Origin: Trichosporon coremiiforme
Lineage: Eukaryota > Basidiomycota > Tremellomycetes > Trichosporonales > Trichosporonaceae
NCBI GenBank assembly: GCA_039545355.1
Contig: BCJJ01000005.1
Coordinates: forward strand, 557,008 to 621,007
Length of the DNA: 64,000 bases
Direction of reading: 5' to 3'
Shown here: piece by piece, positions 21,401 to 33,165 of the stretch
Position numbering within the stretch: the first letter of the stretch is position 1
Layout: each line of letters opens with the position of its first letter
The notes under the pieces: generated by a model
The model's database searches: none
What the model saw: the letters and a program-made list of their open reading frames with translations, nothing else
What the model was told of the DNA's origin: nothing
Program-made: the position numbers and the translations under genes

Positions 21401-23651
21401 CGCCCCTCCCACACACCCTCCTCCTCCAGCGCCGATCTTCGCGCCTTCTCACTCTCGCAACAACTCCCAGTCACGTTCTGGATCGTCATGGAAGTTCAAT
21501 GCCCCGTCTGTTTCGAGCGGATCTCAGCACAGCCAGAATGTGGTGACACCCGCCCGTTCGAAGGCGATGACCGCGAACCTGACGCCTCTGGGCTTCCTTG
21601 CTGCTGCCTCGCCGCCCAAGTCGGCGCGCGAGTTGACGTCCGAGGACCAGGAGCCTGCAATGGAGGAGTCGCCTGAGGGCACTCAGGCGCGATCCGGTAC
21701 CCCTCCGCCGGAGCAGCGTGAGACGCTCATGGACGAGTCGCCTACGCCCATCCGGACGTTCCGCGCCCAGGCGCTCGCTCTTCCCCGCCCATCTTCGGCG
21801 GCTGCGTCTTTCGCGGCTCAGCAGGCTGCTACTCCTGTTTCGTCTAGCCTTCCTGCGGCGCAGCCCTCGTCGCCCGTGGCTCCTCTGTCACTGACGACCC
21901 CCCTCGGTAACCGCCTCAACATGGGCTCGACGACTTCGCTCGTACCTAGACCGGCTATGCCGGACTCGCTGCCTGACTCTTCTCCGCTTATGGGTCAGGT
22001 ATCGCCTGTCTCGGTGTCGCAGCCTCTGGCTTCGCCCGCGCCTGAGACGCCTACAGTCGGTGCGGACCGCAGCCGATCTAACGACTCGATCATCACTCCT
22101 ACTTCCGTTGCCATGCCTTCCCTCAGTGGCCGTACTCCGGAGAGTGCCGAGCGACCTCCAGCTGCTGTTGCTGCCATCCTCAAGCGTCGCGGCCAGGGCA
22201 GCCTCTCCATCCAGACGAGCTCCTCAGCCGACCGCATCCGCCAGGACCACCGCCACTTGAGTGGGACCCGCTCTCTCACTCCTGATTCTATTGCCAAGTC
22301 CATCCCGGCGTCGGAAATGAGCGAAAACACTCTTCCTGACCTCTTTCCCCCTCCTGAGGAGTCTGAGGCTTCGCATTACACGTCTGCCATTGGGGACGGC
22401 GACTCTGTAGACACCCATGACCCCACGCCAAAGGAGTACTTCACCCCGACGATCGAGGAGCAGCAGCCCATGTCGCCCGACTTCCGCCTGGAGTCCATCG
22501 AGCAGGCCCTCAAGCCGTTCCCCGAGCCTCCGACGCCGGCTGAGCGTGACCGGCCCCTGCCGCCACTCCCTGCTCTCAGATCACGGAGCGCTCTTGGCAT
22601 CTCCGACGTCACTCCTGGCCCTAGCCGCCCTGCTACCGCTCGAGCCCCGTCTACCGGCGCCGTCACAACCATTAGTCAGAAGAGCTCGAACCAGTCAATC
22701 CGTTTGGCAGCTTCGGTTAAGCAGCAGGAGGAGAAGCGTAGCATCTCTGGGCCGAGGGAGGTACTCGAGAACCTGTTGCACACCCCTCGCGCTCTTTCCC
22801 GCCGCAGCTCCGGCCACTCCACTGCGCATTCCACAGTGTTTGAGTATGACAAGCGCGGCTCGCTCGCCTCATTGTCATCAGGGAGTGAGGGCTCATTGCG
22901 CCCTAGCTTGGATGGAGACTTTAACGAATTGTTCTTCCGAGCTCCCCCTGTCCCTGCGCCACTTGGCCATCCTTTCAACCAGAACTCTCAGCACTCTCAG
23001 AAGCGGCTGTCCACGGCCTCTTCGGCTTCAAGATCCGTAATTGCACCCTTGGCTACTGTCAAGCAGACGCCTGTGCTCGTGCAACTGAACGAGCCTCGCT
23101 CGGCAGTCACCGACTCACCCTTTGTTAGAGGCAGCGAGGGCACCCCTGAGTTGCGCACACCTCTCAAGGGTGACCCCCACTTTGGTCGCACGCTCCCTAC
23201 CCCTCCGCACCCGCCTTCACCTCGTGCTACCCCGCCCAGAGTGAGCCTCGGCATGAGCGTGCTCGAAAGACCGCCACGAACCACCTCATACGAACGACAC
23301 AGCGAAATTGATATTAGTGCCTCGCCAGTTTCAGCTCCCGCCACCCGCCTTGACGAACACTCATGGATCACTGAATGTAAGCTTCCTCGTTTTGCCAAGC
23401 ATGCATAAGCTAACATCCCAGCATACAGGCTATCGCAGCAGTCTGCGGTGGTTCGGTCACGAAGTGCCACATCGAGCCGTCGATCATCGTGCCGTAAACC
23501 CCGGAGTGATGTCTCGTTCTCGCCGACGACGTTCGGGGTGCACTCCTTACCATCGTCAGCGCCGGACAGCGGAATCTCCACCCCGATTCTTCTAGACGAA
23601 ATCCGTGTCCAGAGGCAATACTCGTCCCCTCCCTCCAGGAGGCGCTCCTAA
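18456..23651 (+). CDS. Large Ser/Pro/Arg-rich, probably disordered protein of unknown function
   Basis: Two exons, join(18456..23376,23422..23651), give 1716 aa; the intron is 45 nt with GTAAGC, GCTAAC and CCAG. The frame is open some 110 bases before the first ATG (18456), which I take as the start. No domain is recognised. Composition is Ser, Pro, Arg, Thr and Gln rich throughout, with many SxxP/RRxS-type sites suited to kinases, one short basic aromatic block KKPSFFRKLLGAARSDRSK near residue 190, and proline runs such as RPPPPPPVS. A scaffold or regulator of polarity or signalling is a guess from composition only. Codon use is like that of neighbouring genes, so it is a real conserved-type gene rather than a chance ORF. 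The long pyrimidine-rich leader suggests regulated expression. Confidence 0.82.
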
Positions 23652-23695
23652 GCACCTTCCTCTCAACACTTTCTGACCTTCCTCCTTCACTCAAA

Positions 23696-24897
23696 ATGTC
23701 CTCCACCACTGAAGACCAGCCTATGACGTTGTTGCTACCGGAGCACCATGCTTCTGCTTTCGGGCAGCTTGTCACCGGTCCACCGGGAGCGGGCAAGTCG
23801 ACCTACTGCCATGGCATGTACCAGGTAAGCTAAGCTGCCATTGGAGTTCAACTGACAGCCAGTTCCTCACCGCTCTGGGACGACCAGTGAAGGTTATTAA
23901 CCTTGACCCTGCCGTCACTGATCCCCGTTATCCATGCGCCGTCTCCATCACCGAGCTCATCACCCTGCAAGAGGTGATGGACGAATACGGTTTGGGACCG
24001 AATGGTGCCATGCTCTACTGTATGGAGTACCTCGAGGAGAACTTTGACTGGCTGCTGAGTCGCTTGGATGAGGTGCTTGCAGGTGAGGGTGGCAACGGCT
24101 ACATAATCATTGACACACCGGGTCAAGCGGAGCTGTGGACGAATCATGACTCCCTGAAGCACATCATCCAGAAGCTCCAAAAGCTCGACTACCGGCTCGC
24201 CGCGGTGCACCTGACGGACGCGCATGCCATCACCGACCCCAGCAAGTACATAGCTGCCGTGTTGCTGGCTCTGCGTGCCATGCTTCAGCTGGAGATGCCT
24301 CACATCAATGTTCTCAGTAAGATCGACACAATTGGTGGCTTTGGCGAGCTTCCCTTCAACCTCGAGTACTACACGCAGGTGCAGGACCTCGGCTACCTGC
24401 TGCAGACACTCCAGGACCAGCCGCGCGCTGGCGGGAAGAAGATGAAGAAGCTGAATGAGGCCATGATCGAGCTCATTGAGGACTTCAGCCTGGTCGGGTT
24501 CGAGACGCTTGCCGTCGAGGACAAGCAGAGCATGATGCACCTCGTGCGTGTCATCGATAAGGTGACAGGCTACATCTTTATCCCGCTCGACGGTTCGACG
24601 ACGGATGAGAACATGCACGCGCTGTTCTCGACGGCAGCTCGGCCGATGGACTACGGCGTGAACGATGTGCAGGAGCGCTACAGCGCGGAGAACAAGGAGG
24701 CGTACGACAAGTTTCAGGAGGAGCAGTGGGAGAAGGAGTGGGCCACGCGGCACCAGGCAGAGGCGATCAAGAAGGCGATGCTCAGCCAGCAGCCCCCGCA
24801 GGAGGGTGGTGAGGCTACCGAGCCTGACACTACAAAGGACCCGCACAGCGGGCGCATCCAGATCCGACCTAGAGACTTCTCGAACGAAATAGACTAG
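23696..24897 (+). CDS. GPN2: GPN-loop GTPase 2
   Basis: Two exons, join(23696..23824,23863..24897), give 387 aa with a 38-nt intron. P-loop GPPGAGKST lies at residues 28-36, NLDPAV follows, and the family-defining Gly-Pro-Asn insert is at 88-90 (GLGPNGAMLYCMEYLEEN). IDTPGQAELWTNHDS is the G3 region and LSKID the G4 region. VTGPPGAGKSTYCHGM and the long charged C-terminus fit GPN2 rather than GPN1 or GPN3. In yeast Gpn2 works with Gpn1/Gpn3 and Npa3 in assembly and nuclear import of RNA polymerase II and III in the cytoplasm. The start ATG at 23696 is only 44 bp after the stop of the preceding gene on the same strand, so its promoter must overlap that gene's 3' end. Confidence 0.95.
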
Positions 24898-25327
24898 AAC
24901 GTTTACACGACCCAGCAAACATTTCCTCAACGAACATTGGAAGAACAGCTTCGTTCTGCCCTGCGACACAACTACAATCTGCTTCACATCATTGATCCAG
25001 CCTACATTTCCGGGTCATTCATCTCCAACACATCTTGTCCATGCTCATCTGAAGAGGCTCGTAATTGTTACCTACCTATAATTCTAGCATTCATAGCCGT
25101 CCTGTTTACAGACCGGGACCGCTGTTGTATTCACCACTTCCACACATTCATCAGTCAATTACAGTAGACACCTATGTGAAGCAGCCAGCAGGCATTGCAC
25201 AGGATCTTCTTCCAAGCAGGCACAGCCATGGCACAATAATAGATCATGTGTTTTTGTGTTTGCATAACAGGTACGGCTCGTCGTCTATCTAGTATAACTG
25301 TTTCGTTGTATCATTGTCAGCTAGTGT
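24898..25327. other. Convergent 3' region between GPN2 and twinfilin
   Basis: AT-richer DNA between two converging stop codons. It should hold both 3' UTRs. No ORF or repeat stands out. Confidence 0.55.
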
Positions 25328-27170
25328 CTACCTACGGCCCGGTCCGCGAGGGCGGGCAAACCCGCCTCCGGCGCCCACGCGGGGTCCAAAGGCGTCAAAG
25401 GCATTCTTAATGCGCTCCTTGGAGTCGTCCTCGTCGTCCGCCTTCCTCTCCACTGCTGTCGAGGTCTCACTAGGGTCGAGGGTCTGGGAGCGCTGGGGTG
25501 CGCGGCCAAAGCCAGCCGGCGCCGGCGCTCCAAAGATGGGGGCGGGGGATCCGGGCTGGGGCGCTCCAAAGCCATGAACACGCGTACGGGGCATGGGGAA
25601 AGCGGGTCCGGCAGAGTGGGACTTGGCGGGCGTGCTCGTGCCCGTCGTCGAGCCTGAGGGTCCGGACCCGGGCAGAGCCTCCTTCAGCTCCTTGGCCGAG
25701 ACATCGGAGCGGTCGCTCGCCTCGAGCTTGCCCGCGAGCGCGATGCCGGCCTTGTCCTGCGCGTCTTGCTGCATGCCGCGGACTGTTGTCGAGTACACCA
25801 TGCGGAACTTGACGGGCGATCCGGGCGGGCACCAGTACACGAACACAACGCGGCCCTTGACGGGTTCCGGCGAAGAGGGGGGAAGCGGGGAGGGAGAGCG
25901 TATGACGCGGTCAGGCTCGTCGATGGCCAGGTTAGACACGGAAGGCGTGCCCTCCTTCTCCTTGTCCTCGCTCTCGGCAGCCTCGGGCTTCTCCTCGTTA
26001 GAGTCCTTCTTCTCCTCACCCTCAGCCTCGGCACCCTCAGGCTTCTCCTCGGCATCGGCGTTCTCCTCGTCCTCCTTCTCGTCCGCATCGTAGCGCGGCG
26101 CATTGCTAGCTTCGACGGGGCGGGCACCTCCAGCAGTGGCCTGGAAGGTGTTCTTGGCGGCTGTCGGCGCGGCGGCAGCAGGCTTGGGCGCCGGAGGAGG
26201 GGTCGCAGGCGGCGGCGTAGGGTACGAGTAAAAGACGTACGCCGGCTGCTTGTCCGGGAGCTTGCCAGCGAGCTCGTCGGGCTTGCACGCCTCAGACTTG
26301 AGCAGCTCGATCGTCTTGGCGTCACTGCCAATCTGAACAGCGACGACCCAACCGTCGTCGGAGCGCTCGGCAACCTTGGCGAGCGCGTCAGCAACGGCAT
26401 CGCTCCACTGCGTCTTGCCGCCGAGGCCGATGACGGCGGCCCGCCGCGCGCGGTTCGTCGCAGCGTCCTGCGCGGCGCGCTTCGCCTCCTCAGCCTCCGC
26501 CGCCTTGACCTCGGCGAGAGCTGCCTCGGAGGCAGTAAGCGGGGGAGGGGAGAGAATGTGGTCCAGGTGTGCCTTGAGCGCGCGGGGCGTCAGGTCGTCG
26601 TGCGACGTCGCGAACCAGTCGTGCTTGAAGTTGTTCGCGCCGAGGGCCTTCATGAGTCCACCGCGCGAGGAAGCCTGCAACATCTTGGCGCGGACCTGGG
26701 CGTTAGTTAAAGAGGTGTTGGGGGAGCTGGGGGAGGGGGAACGGGAGCTGCGAGGGGGAGACTTACGCCGGCATCGTCGGGGACGAAGGTGACCATCATC
26801 CACTCGTACAGCCCTCCCTTCTTCGTGTCGAGACGATACGCGAAGGACGCCGGAGTCTGCGGCGTCGGCAGCGTAGGACCCAGCAGAGCGATGTCGTCAC
26901 TCCAGCTGCCCTGCGGCGCGACTGTGTCGTGGTGCTTGAACTCCTCTAATCGTCAGCTCAGCCACAATATCAATAGCTGAATTACAGCAGGGCCCGCTGC
27001 CTTGCCCGTTGAAAGACTATGGCGGCCGACGGCCGATAGCCTACCGCCAAACACGACTCACCGCCATCGATGACGAAGACAAGCGCACGGGTGTTCGCAG
27101 GGTTGCTCTTGGCGTCCGCGAAAGCGCTCGTAAGCGTCTCCGGAACCTTGATCCCCGATGGCGCCGACAT
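25328..27170 (-). CDS. TWF1: Twinfilin, actin monomer-binding protein with two ADF-H domains
   Basis: Three exons, complement(join(25328..26695,26767..26945,27062..27170)), give 551 aa. The first ADF-homology domain runs from residue 1 (MSAPSGIKVPETLTSAFADA) through WMMVTFVPDDAG and VRAKMLQASSRGGLMKALG. The second contains WVVAVQIG and YPTPPPATPPP and, after an insert, GRVVFVYWCPPGSPVKFRMVYSTTVRGMQQ and an alpha-helical tail. Twinfilins sequester ADP-actin and help cap and disassemble filaments at cortical patches. The usual length is about 330-350 aa; here a long Ala/Glu/Lys acidic insert (about residues 300-400) and a Pro/Gly-rich C-terminal tail make it much longer. The insert lies inside the second domain. 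It is upstream on the same strand of RPP1's stop, with 298 bp between. Confidence 0.93.
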
Positions 27171-27468
27171 GGTGTGTGGTGTTTGTTTGAAGCTAAGAAT
27201 GGAGAGGGAAAACCCAAGTCGGGGACAGCAAGACCAGGATCAGCTGGTGGTGACGAGGTGGCCCGGTGGGAGTGCGTTGTTGGCTTAGACTCGGCGCTCA
27301 GGCACGGACCTCCACTTACACCCACCACTGACCCTGTATGACGAAGAGATCTTCGCCCTGATGCGCCTGCTACTCAATGCAGTGAGAAAGAATCTGCATG
27401 AGCACAGGAGAAACAAGATGCGATGCATATGTAGAGGAAAGTCTAAGTGCTGTAATGGGGAGCTCGGA

Positions 27469-28743
27469 CTACTTCTTCTTCGTCTTCTTCTTGACACCGC
27501 CGGCCGGATCTCCGGGGCGCTTCTGCTTGCCGTCCACCTTGTCTCCGTTCGGCCCGTCCTTCGTGGCAGCAGTCTCCTTCACGGCTTCAGTCTGCTTCTC
27601 TTCCTTCTCCTCCACCTGTTCTCCGGGCCCGGGAACGAGTCGAGGAGTAGAGACAACAGCCTTGTATGTTCGTCGAGCCTCTGTCTGTTAGCGAATTCTC
27701 CTCAGCCCTAAACTAGTACTCACGAGCTCTGAGCAGGACGGCCTTGGGCGTCCGCGACACCGCGTCCTTCGCCAGGTTGGCGGGAACGCCGAGGATGGTC
27801 GCAAAGTTGACGACGTCGAGCGGTCCGCGGACACCGTCCGGCGCGCCACCCGACCCAGACGTGAAGATGATGTCCTTCCCGCCGGTGACACGGACGAGCT
27901 CGCGCGCATTCGTCAGGAAGTTCTGGCGATACCGGCGTGCAATGTCGGACGGCACAGACTTGGACGGGAACAGTCCAGCAGCGTACGGGATTTCAAACTG
28001 GACGTCAGTCAAACTGGCGCTCGCAGGAACTTACGACGACGCCGTTGCGCTGCGCCTGCCGAATCTGTTTCCGGTTCAGGCGGAAGTGGTACGGCCGCTC
28101 ATGCAACGGGACGGTGATGATGGAGACCTGGGATCAGCTGGGAAAAAGAGGCCGGGCAGTTGCGCACCTGGTTAGGACCGGGGTTAGCAAGATCAGTGCA
28201 TGCGACCTGGAGTGCCTTGTCACAGCCGACATGCACCGACAGCAAGTCGTAGTCACGCAGCGTCGCTGTGTTCGTAGCAGTCTGTGGTCAGCTTTCTAGT
28301 ATGATCGAAAAAAGTTCACGATTGGGTTGACTTTGCCGTCATCGAGACGCAGGTGGTATCGCGTCACCTGCACCAGCGTGGGCTGCGAGGGTCCCGCGAA
28401 ATCGGCGTACCGAGGATCCAGCGAAGGATACGGCAGGCTGCGGTCATCGGGACCGCCGAAGGGGGAAGGGATTACATTTGGCGACTGCTCGGCCGTCACA
28501 GTGTATGCGATAACAGTGTAGCCGACTGAAGTTAGTTGGGGTAACGGTGCATGTGAACTCACGGTGGCCAGCAAGCGAGACCTTCCTCGCGACATCGGCA
28601 CGCTCAGTCGCGGACAATCCCGCCCAGCAGTTAGGTGGTGCCTTCGGCTCCTCCTCCTTTGCCTTTGCCTTTCCCTTGTCCTTGCCCTTCTTCTTTGGAG
28701 CGACGTCCGGCGTCCGGTACGGGATGTGGAGGTCGTAGTACAT
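27469..28743 (-). CDS. RPP1: RNase P/MRP protein subunit Rpp1 (p30 family)
   Basis: Six exons, complement(join(27469..27680,27724..27997,28035..28127,28168..28281,28320..28525,28563..28743)), give 359 aa in consistent phase. The start MYYDLHIPYR matches the family N-terminus. Further conserved parts are DYDLLSVHVG, FEIPYAAGL, IIFTSGSGG and the ATILGVPANLAKDAV stretch. The protein folds as a TIM-barrel-like subunit that holds the RNA of RNase P (tRNA 5' processing) and RNase MRP (rRNA processing) in the nucleus and nucleolus. A Lys-rich insert sits at about residues 15-35 and a Lys/Glu-rich tail ends in KKKTKKK, likely nuclear targeting or RNA contact. Divergent from the PRMT1 gene with 299 bp between starts. 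Confidence 0.95.
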
Positions 28744-29042
28744 GGTGAGCTGAGGATAGAGTGCAGGTGAATTGGCCCGGCCGCCGGCTCGAATTATCTC
28801 TGGATGATGAAATCTCCATGCAATCGTTATCACGATCAAAACACGCGGTGCCGCAGAATTTCCGGACCACGTAATTTTTCTGCGCTGGCAAATCAATAAT
28901 TAATCTTCAGGCGGTTACATCAACCCTTCACCCTCCCTCGATCCTTGTTATCCTCCTCACCCTGGTGCAGATATCTTCACAGCAGCTCCCTCTCGACTGC
29001 ATCGCGCCTTCCTCGTCATCCATACCTTCTAATCCTCTCAAA

Positions 29043-30277
<1,235 letters not shown>

Positions 30278-30683
30278 TCGTTTCGAACGGTCCCCCTTGT
30301 CTCCATTCTTGTCCTCTAACATCTAACATCTGTGCTACTTCGTGTTCATTACATGTCCCACTACATCACCACATCTCACCACCCCGACATCAACATACAA
30401 CAATCAATCTCCTATCTTAACCCCCGGTCTTCAACAACAGGTACTGAAGTTGAGGACGTCTAGTAGAAAGTGCATTGTACGATACCCCCCCTCTCCATGC
30501 GACTTGCAACCTTGCAAGGGTTTTAGCCATATTTCTTTGCTGCCCGATTGGATAGCGGAGACTAACAGTGACATCTGACGTGGACGTGGCACTTCATGGC
30601 ATGACTGACTCTTTTCTTATGTCTATACAGCGAACTGAGAGGGGATCTATAGTGTACTTCTTCCTGTTCTATGCCCTTCGTGC
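30278..30683. other. Convergent 3' region between PRMT1 and BAG gene
   Basis: AT-richer sequence between two converging genes, with runs such as TCTCACC and CATCAACATAC but no ORF. It holds both 3' UTRs. Confidence 0.55.
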
Positions 30684-31512
30684 TTAAGCGACGAGGCGCT
30701 TCCGTTCTCCCCACGAGTCGTCGACCTTGTTCAGCTCCCCCTGGAGGCGTTTGACGCCATCCTTCCTCTCCTGGCGCGCGTTCTTCCACTCGCTCGGGAT
30801 ATTGACACCATCGAGATCCAGCAATCCGCGGAGCAACAGCTCGGACAGATGCGCGTGCTCGCGCTGCAGCGTCTCGAACGGCGGGACCTGCTTAGGCCTG
30901 TTCGTAGCCTTGGGATTCGTGAAGGACACAAAAGTCGCAATGGCCGGCTCGAGCGGCTCGACGACGCCATTGACGAGGTTCCGGATCCAATCCGTCAGTA
31001 CGTCCTCCTGGTCCGTCTCGGGCTGGACGTTCTTCTTCTTAACGACCTGCTGGGGCTTCGGCGCCGGCGGCTCGGGACCCTTTCCCTCCTTGCCCACGAG
31101 CGCGAGGTCGGCTCCGTCCGTGATCCCGTACGAGGAGATCGTGAGCGACGGGTCCTTCAGAACAGCACCCTTGTAGATCAGCTTCAGCTGGGAGGCGGGC
31201 ACACCAGTCTGGTGCGACAGAGTCCCGATCAGCTGCGAGAGGGGCGTCAGGTTCGGATTCGGGATCGGGATGTTGAACCTGTCGTCAGCTTGGTCGTTCA
31301 ATCGAAGCTGGCAGGTGCTGCGCAAGGGATGAGGTGGAGGCCATACTGCGCCTCTGTGCCCTTATGCCAGCGACAGCGAACGCACACTGCGCCGCACACA
31401 TCCCGTCCTAAAGTTACACTCACCGGTCGCGACCCCACTTGACGTGGACCGTGATTTGGCCCGAGTCGTTCTCCTGCTGCGCGCGCTTGAAGGGGTTCTT
31501 GAACTGGGACAT
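30684..31512 (-). CDS. Ubiquitin-like and BAG domain co-chaperone (Bag1 type)
   Basis: Two exons, complement(join(30684..31278,31424..31512)), give 227 aa; the intron is 145 nt, long for this genome. Residues 20-90 form a ubiquitin-like domain (ITVHVKWGRDRFNIPIP, SQLKLIYKGAVLKD, ITDGADLALVG). Residues about 125-225 form a BAG-like three-helix domain with FETLQREHAHLSELLLRGLLDLDGV and ERKDGVKRLQGELNKVDDSW, which binds the ATPase domain of Hsp70 and releases nucleotide. The order matches S. pombe Bag101/102 and animal BAG1; no membrane segment is seen, unlike Snl1. It likely links Hsp70 clients with the proteasome. A probable leader intron precedes the start codon. Confidence 0.9.
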
Positions 31513-32004
31513 GGCTGCTCGACCGCTCAACGGTGGCACTGGGGGTGTCAGCTCTACCTCGTAAGGTTCGCGCAGCTGATCGGAGACTTAGGCTCACCGA
31601 TGGAATCGAATGCTGAGAACGACAGGTTGGGAGGTTGTTGTGGGTGTTAGAGGGGGGGAATAGAAATGCAGTCACGGTCAACTCGCGGTGATTCCGACGC
31701 GCCAAAAGATCCATGGCACACCGTCATCATCCACCACTTGGCCTGCATGGCCCGGCCTCCACTCTGCGCTGGCAGGCTAGGCTGGCTTGGGTCGAGACGA
31801 GGCGGGACCAAATGTAGTCGGTGGGGTTCGCCTGACCTCCGCCCCCGACCTCCACTGTTGATGCTTGGCGCTGAGATGAGCAGCCAGTAGAGACAGTCCG
31901 AAGTGTCAGAGGCACAGAGAAGGAAGCGCAGTGAGAGAAAGAGATGCATGCACACCCGGTATAAATATCCTACAACATATGCTCGTGAGATTCTGACAAG
32001 CTGG
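31513..32004. other. Intergenic: BAG gene promoter and heme lyase 3' end
   Basis: This 490-bp stretch holds the leader of the BAG gene, including its likely leader intron at 31539-31597, and the 3' UTR of the heme lyase gene. No further ORF is convincing. Confidence 0.5.
31539..31597 (-). other. Probable 5' leader intron of the BAG gene
   Basis: On the minus strand, GTGAGC at 31597-31592, a GCTGAC branch and CCCCCAG ending at 31539 form a complete 59-nt intron 26 bp before the ATG at 31512. It fits local intron style and contains no coding frame. Confidence 0.6.
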
Positions 32005-32833
32005 TTACCTCCAAAGACCAGAGAGACGCGTCTTGATGCTCTCCCAGTCGTCAAGCGCGGGCCGGGCGTCGATGTAGAAAGCCATCTTCTGGGGGTTGTT
32101 CGGGTCAGGCTTACCCGTGTAGAAGTCGATAACGTAGCGGATCTGCGTCCCGCAGCGGTCCACGATCCAGTCGTGGCGGTCAAACGGCGGCGTGTAACTG
32201 TTGTTAGCTGCTCGTGTCTTTGCATTCAGCTCCAGCAGCCATGACTAACCCAAACATGGTCTTGATCCAAGCCTTCGGCGAGCGCTCCTTAGGCCGTCCG
32301 ACGAAGCTGGTCAGACGGATACCGCCGCAACGGTCACCGCCCTTGCCCGCCTCCCACATGAGGATGTCCTCCCACGCCTTCTCGTTGACAGCGTTGTGGA
32401 TCGGCACAATCGTACGCATGTCGGCCTGGCGGGGCTTGTGGTTCTTGCGGAGCATTGCGTTGAAGAACTGCTGCTCGGAGGGGTACACCCACTTGTCGGT
32501 CTGCTCTTCCTCGGGCGTTGGGAGCGCGGCCTGCTCCGAGTTGTGCGTGTACTGGCTGTGCGAGGAGCGGGGGATGGACGAGATCTCACGCTCAGTCGAC
32601 AGCTGAGCACGCAGCGGCCTAGCAGGAGCGGCCTTGGACGCCTGCTCCGCGACGTCGGTCCAGACCTTGCGCGCGTCGTCGTTCACTGGGCACGCATCAG
32701 CACCCATACCAGCTGGCACTGGCGGGTGGTCGGCAGGCATGGCCGCGACGGGCTTGGCGTGCATGCCCTCGGGGCACGTCTTGGGAGCCTCGGGCGTGAC
32801 CTGCGTCGAGTCGGCGCCGACGTTGAACTTCAT
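32005..32833 (-). CDS. CYC3: Holocytochrome c synthase (cytochrome c heme lyase)
   Basis: Two exons, complement(join(32005..32197,32250..32833)), give 258 aa with a 52-nt intron. Two heme-regulatory Cys-Pro motifs are present near the N-terminus (Cys20-Pro, Cys48-Pro). The catalytic body follows: KWVYPSEQQFFNAMLRKN, IVPIHNAVNEKAWEDILMWE, and HDWIVDRCGTQIRYVIDFYTG near the end. The enzyme sits on the intermembrane-space side of the mitochondrial inner membrane and attaches heme to the CxxCH motif of apocytochrome c (or c1 for the CYT2 form). Whether this is the c or c1 form cannot be told from the motifs I can see; some fungi have one broad-range enzyme. Divergent from FAR11 with 332 bp between starts. 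Confidence 0.94.
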
Positions 32834-33165
32834 CGCCGAGTGTGCGGTGACAAGAGAAGAGAGGGAAGACGATCTGAGCTCAAGAACCGAGAGATCGAGA
32901 ACCAAATCTCGGAGGATCGGGCTTCCCCTTGGCTCAATGTCAGGCGGGGAAGGCTCGACTTTTCTGCGGAAGCAAGTCGCATATCCGTGCCTGAGCTACG
33001 GCCTCGCGTGGCCCAGGAACCGGACCCTTCCTCGCAATCTCAGGCTGCAGCGCAGTGTGTTGCGTAACGGTACGCGGGTGCCAGGTCAGAGGCGAGAGTG
33101 AGCTTCAGTGTGCATTGTCAACATCAATCAACCTTCCCTCGACGACGGCGCAGCCTGTACGACCC
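32834..33165. other. Divergent promoter region, heme lyase and FAR11
   Basis: 332 bp between two start codons that point away from each other. It must carry promoters for both. I see no clear TATA box or other named element. Confidence 0.5.

Noticed and set aside
23848..24987. 379-codon minus-strand ORF opposite GPN2
   Set aside because: It mirrors the GPN2 exon, is Leu/Val/Arg-rich as expected of an antisense shadow of GC-rich codons, and has no family pattern.
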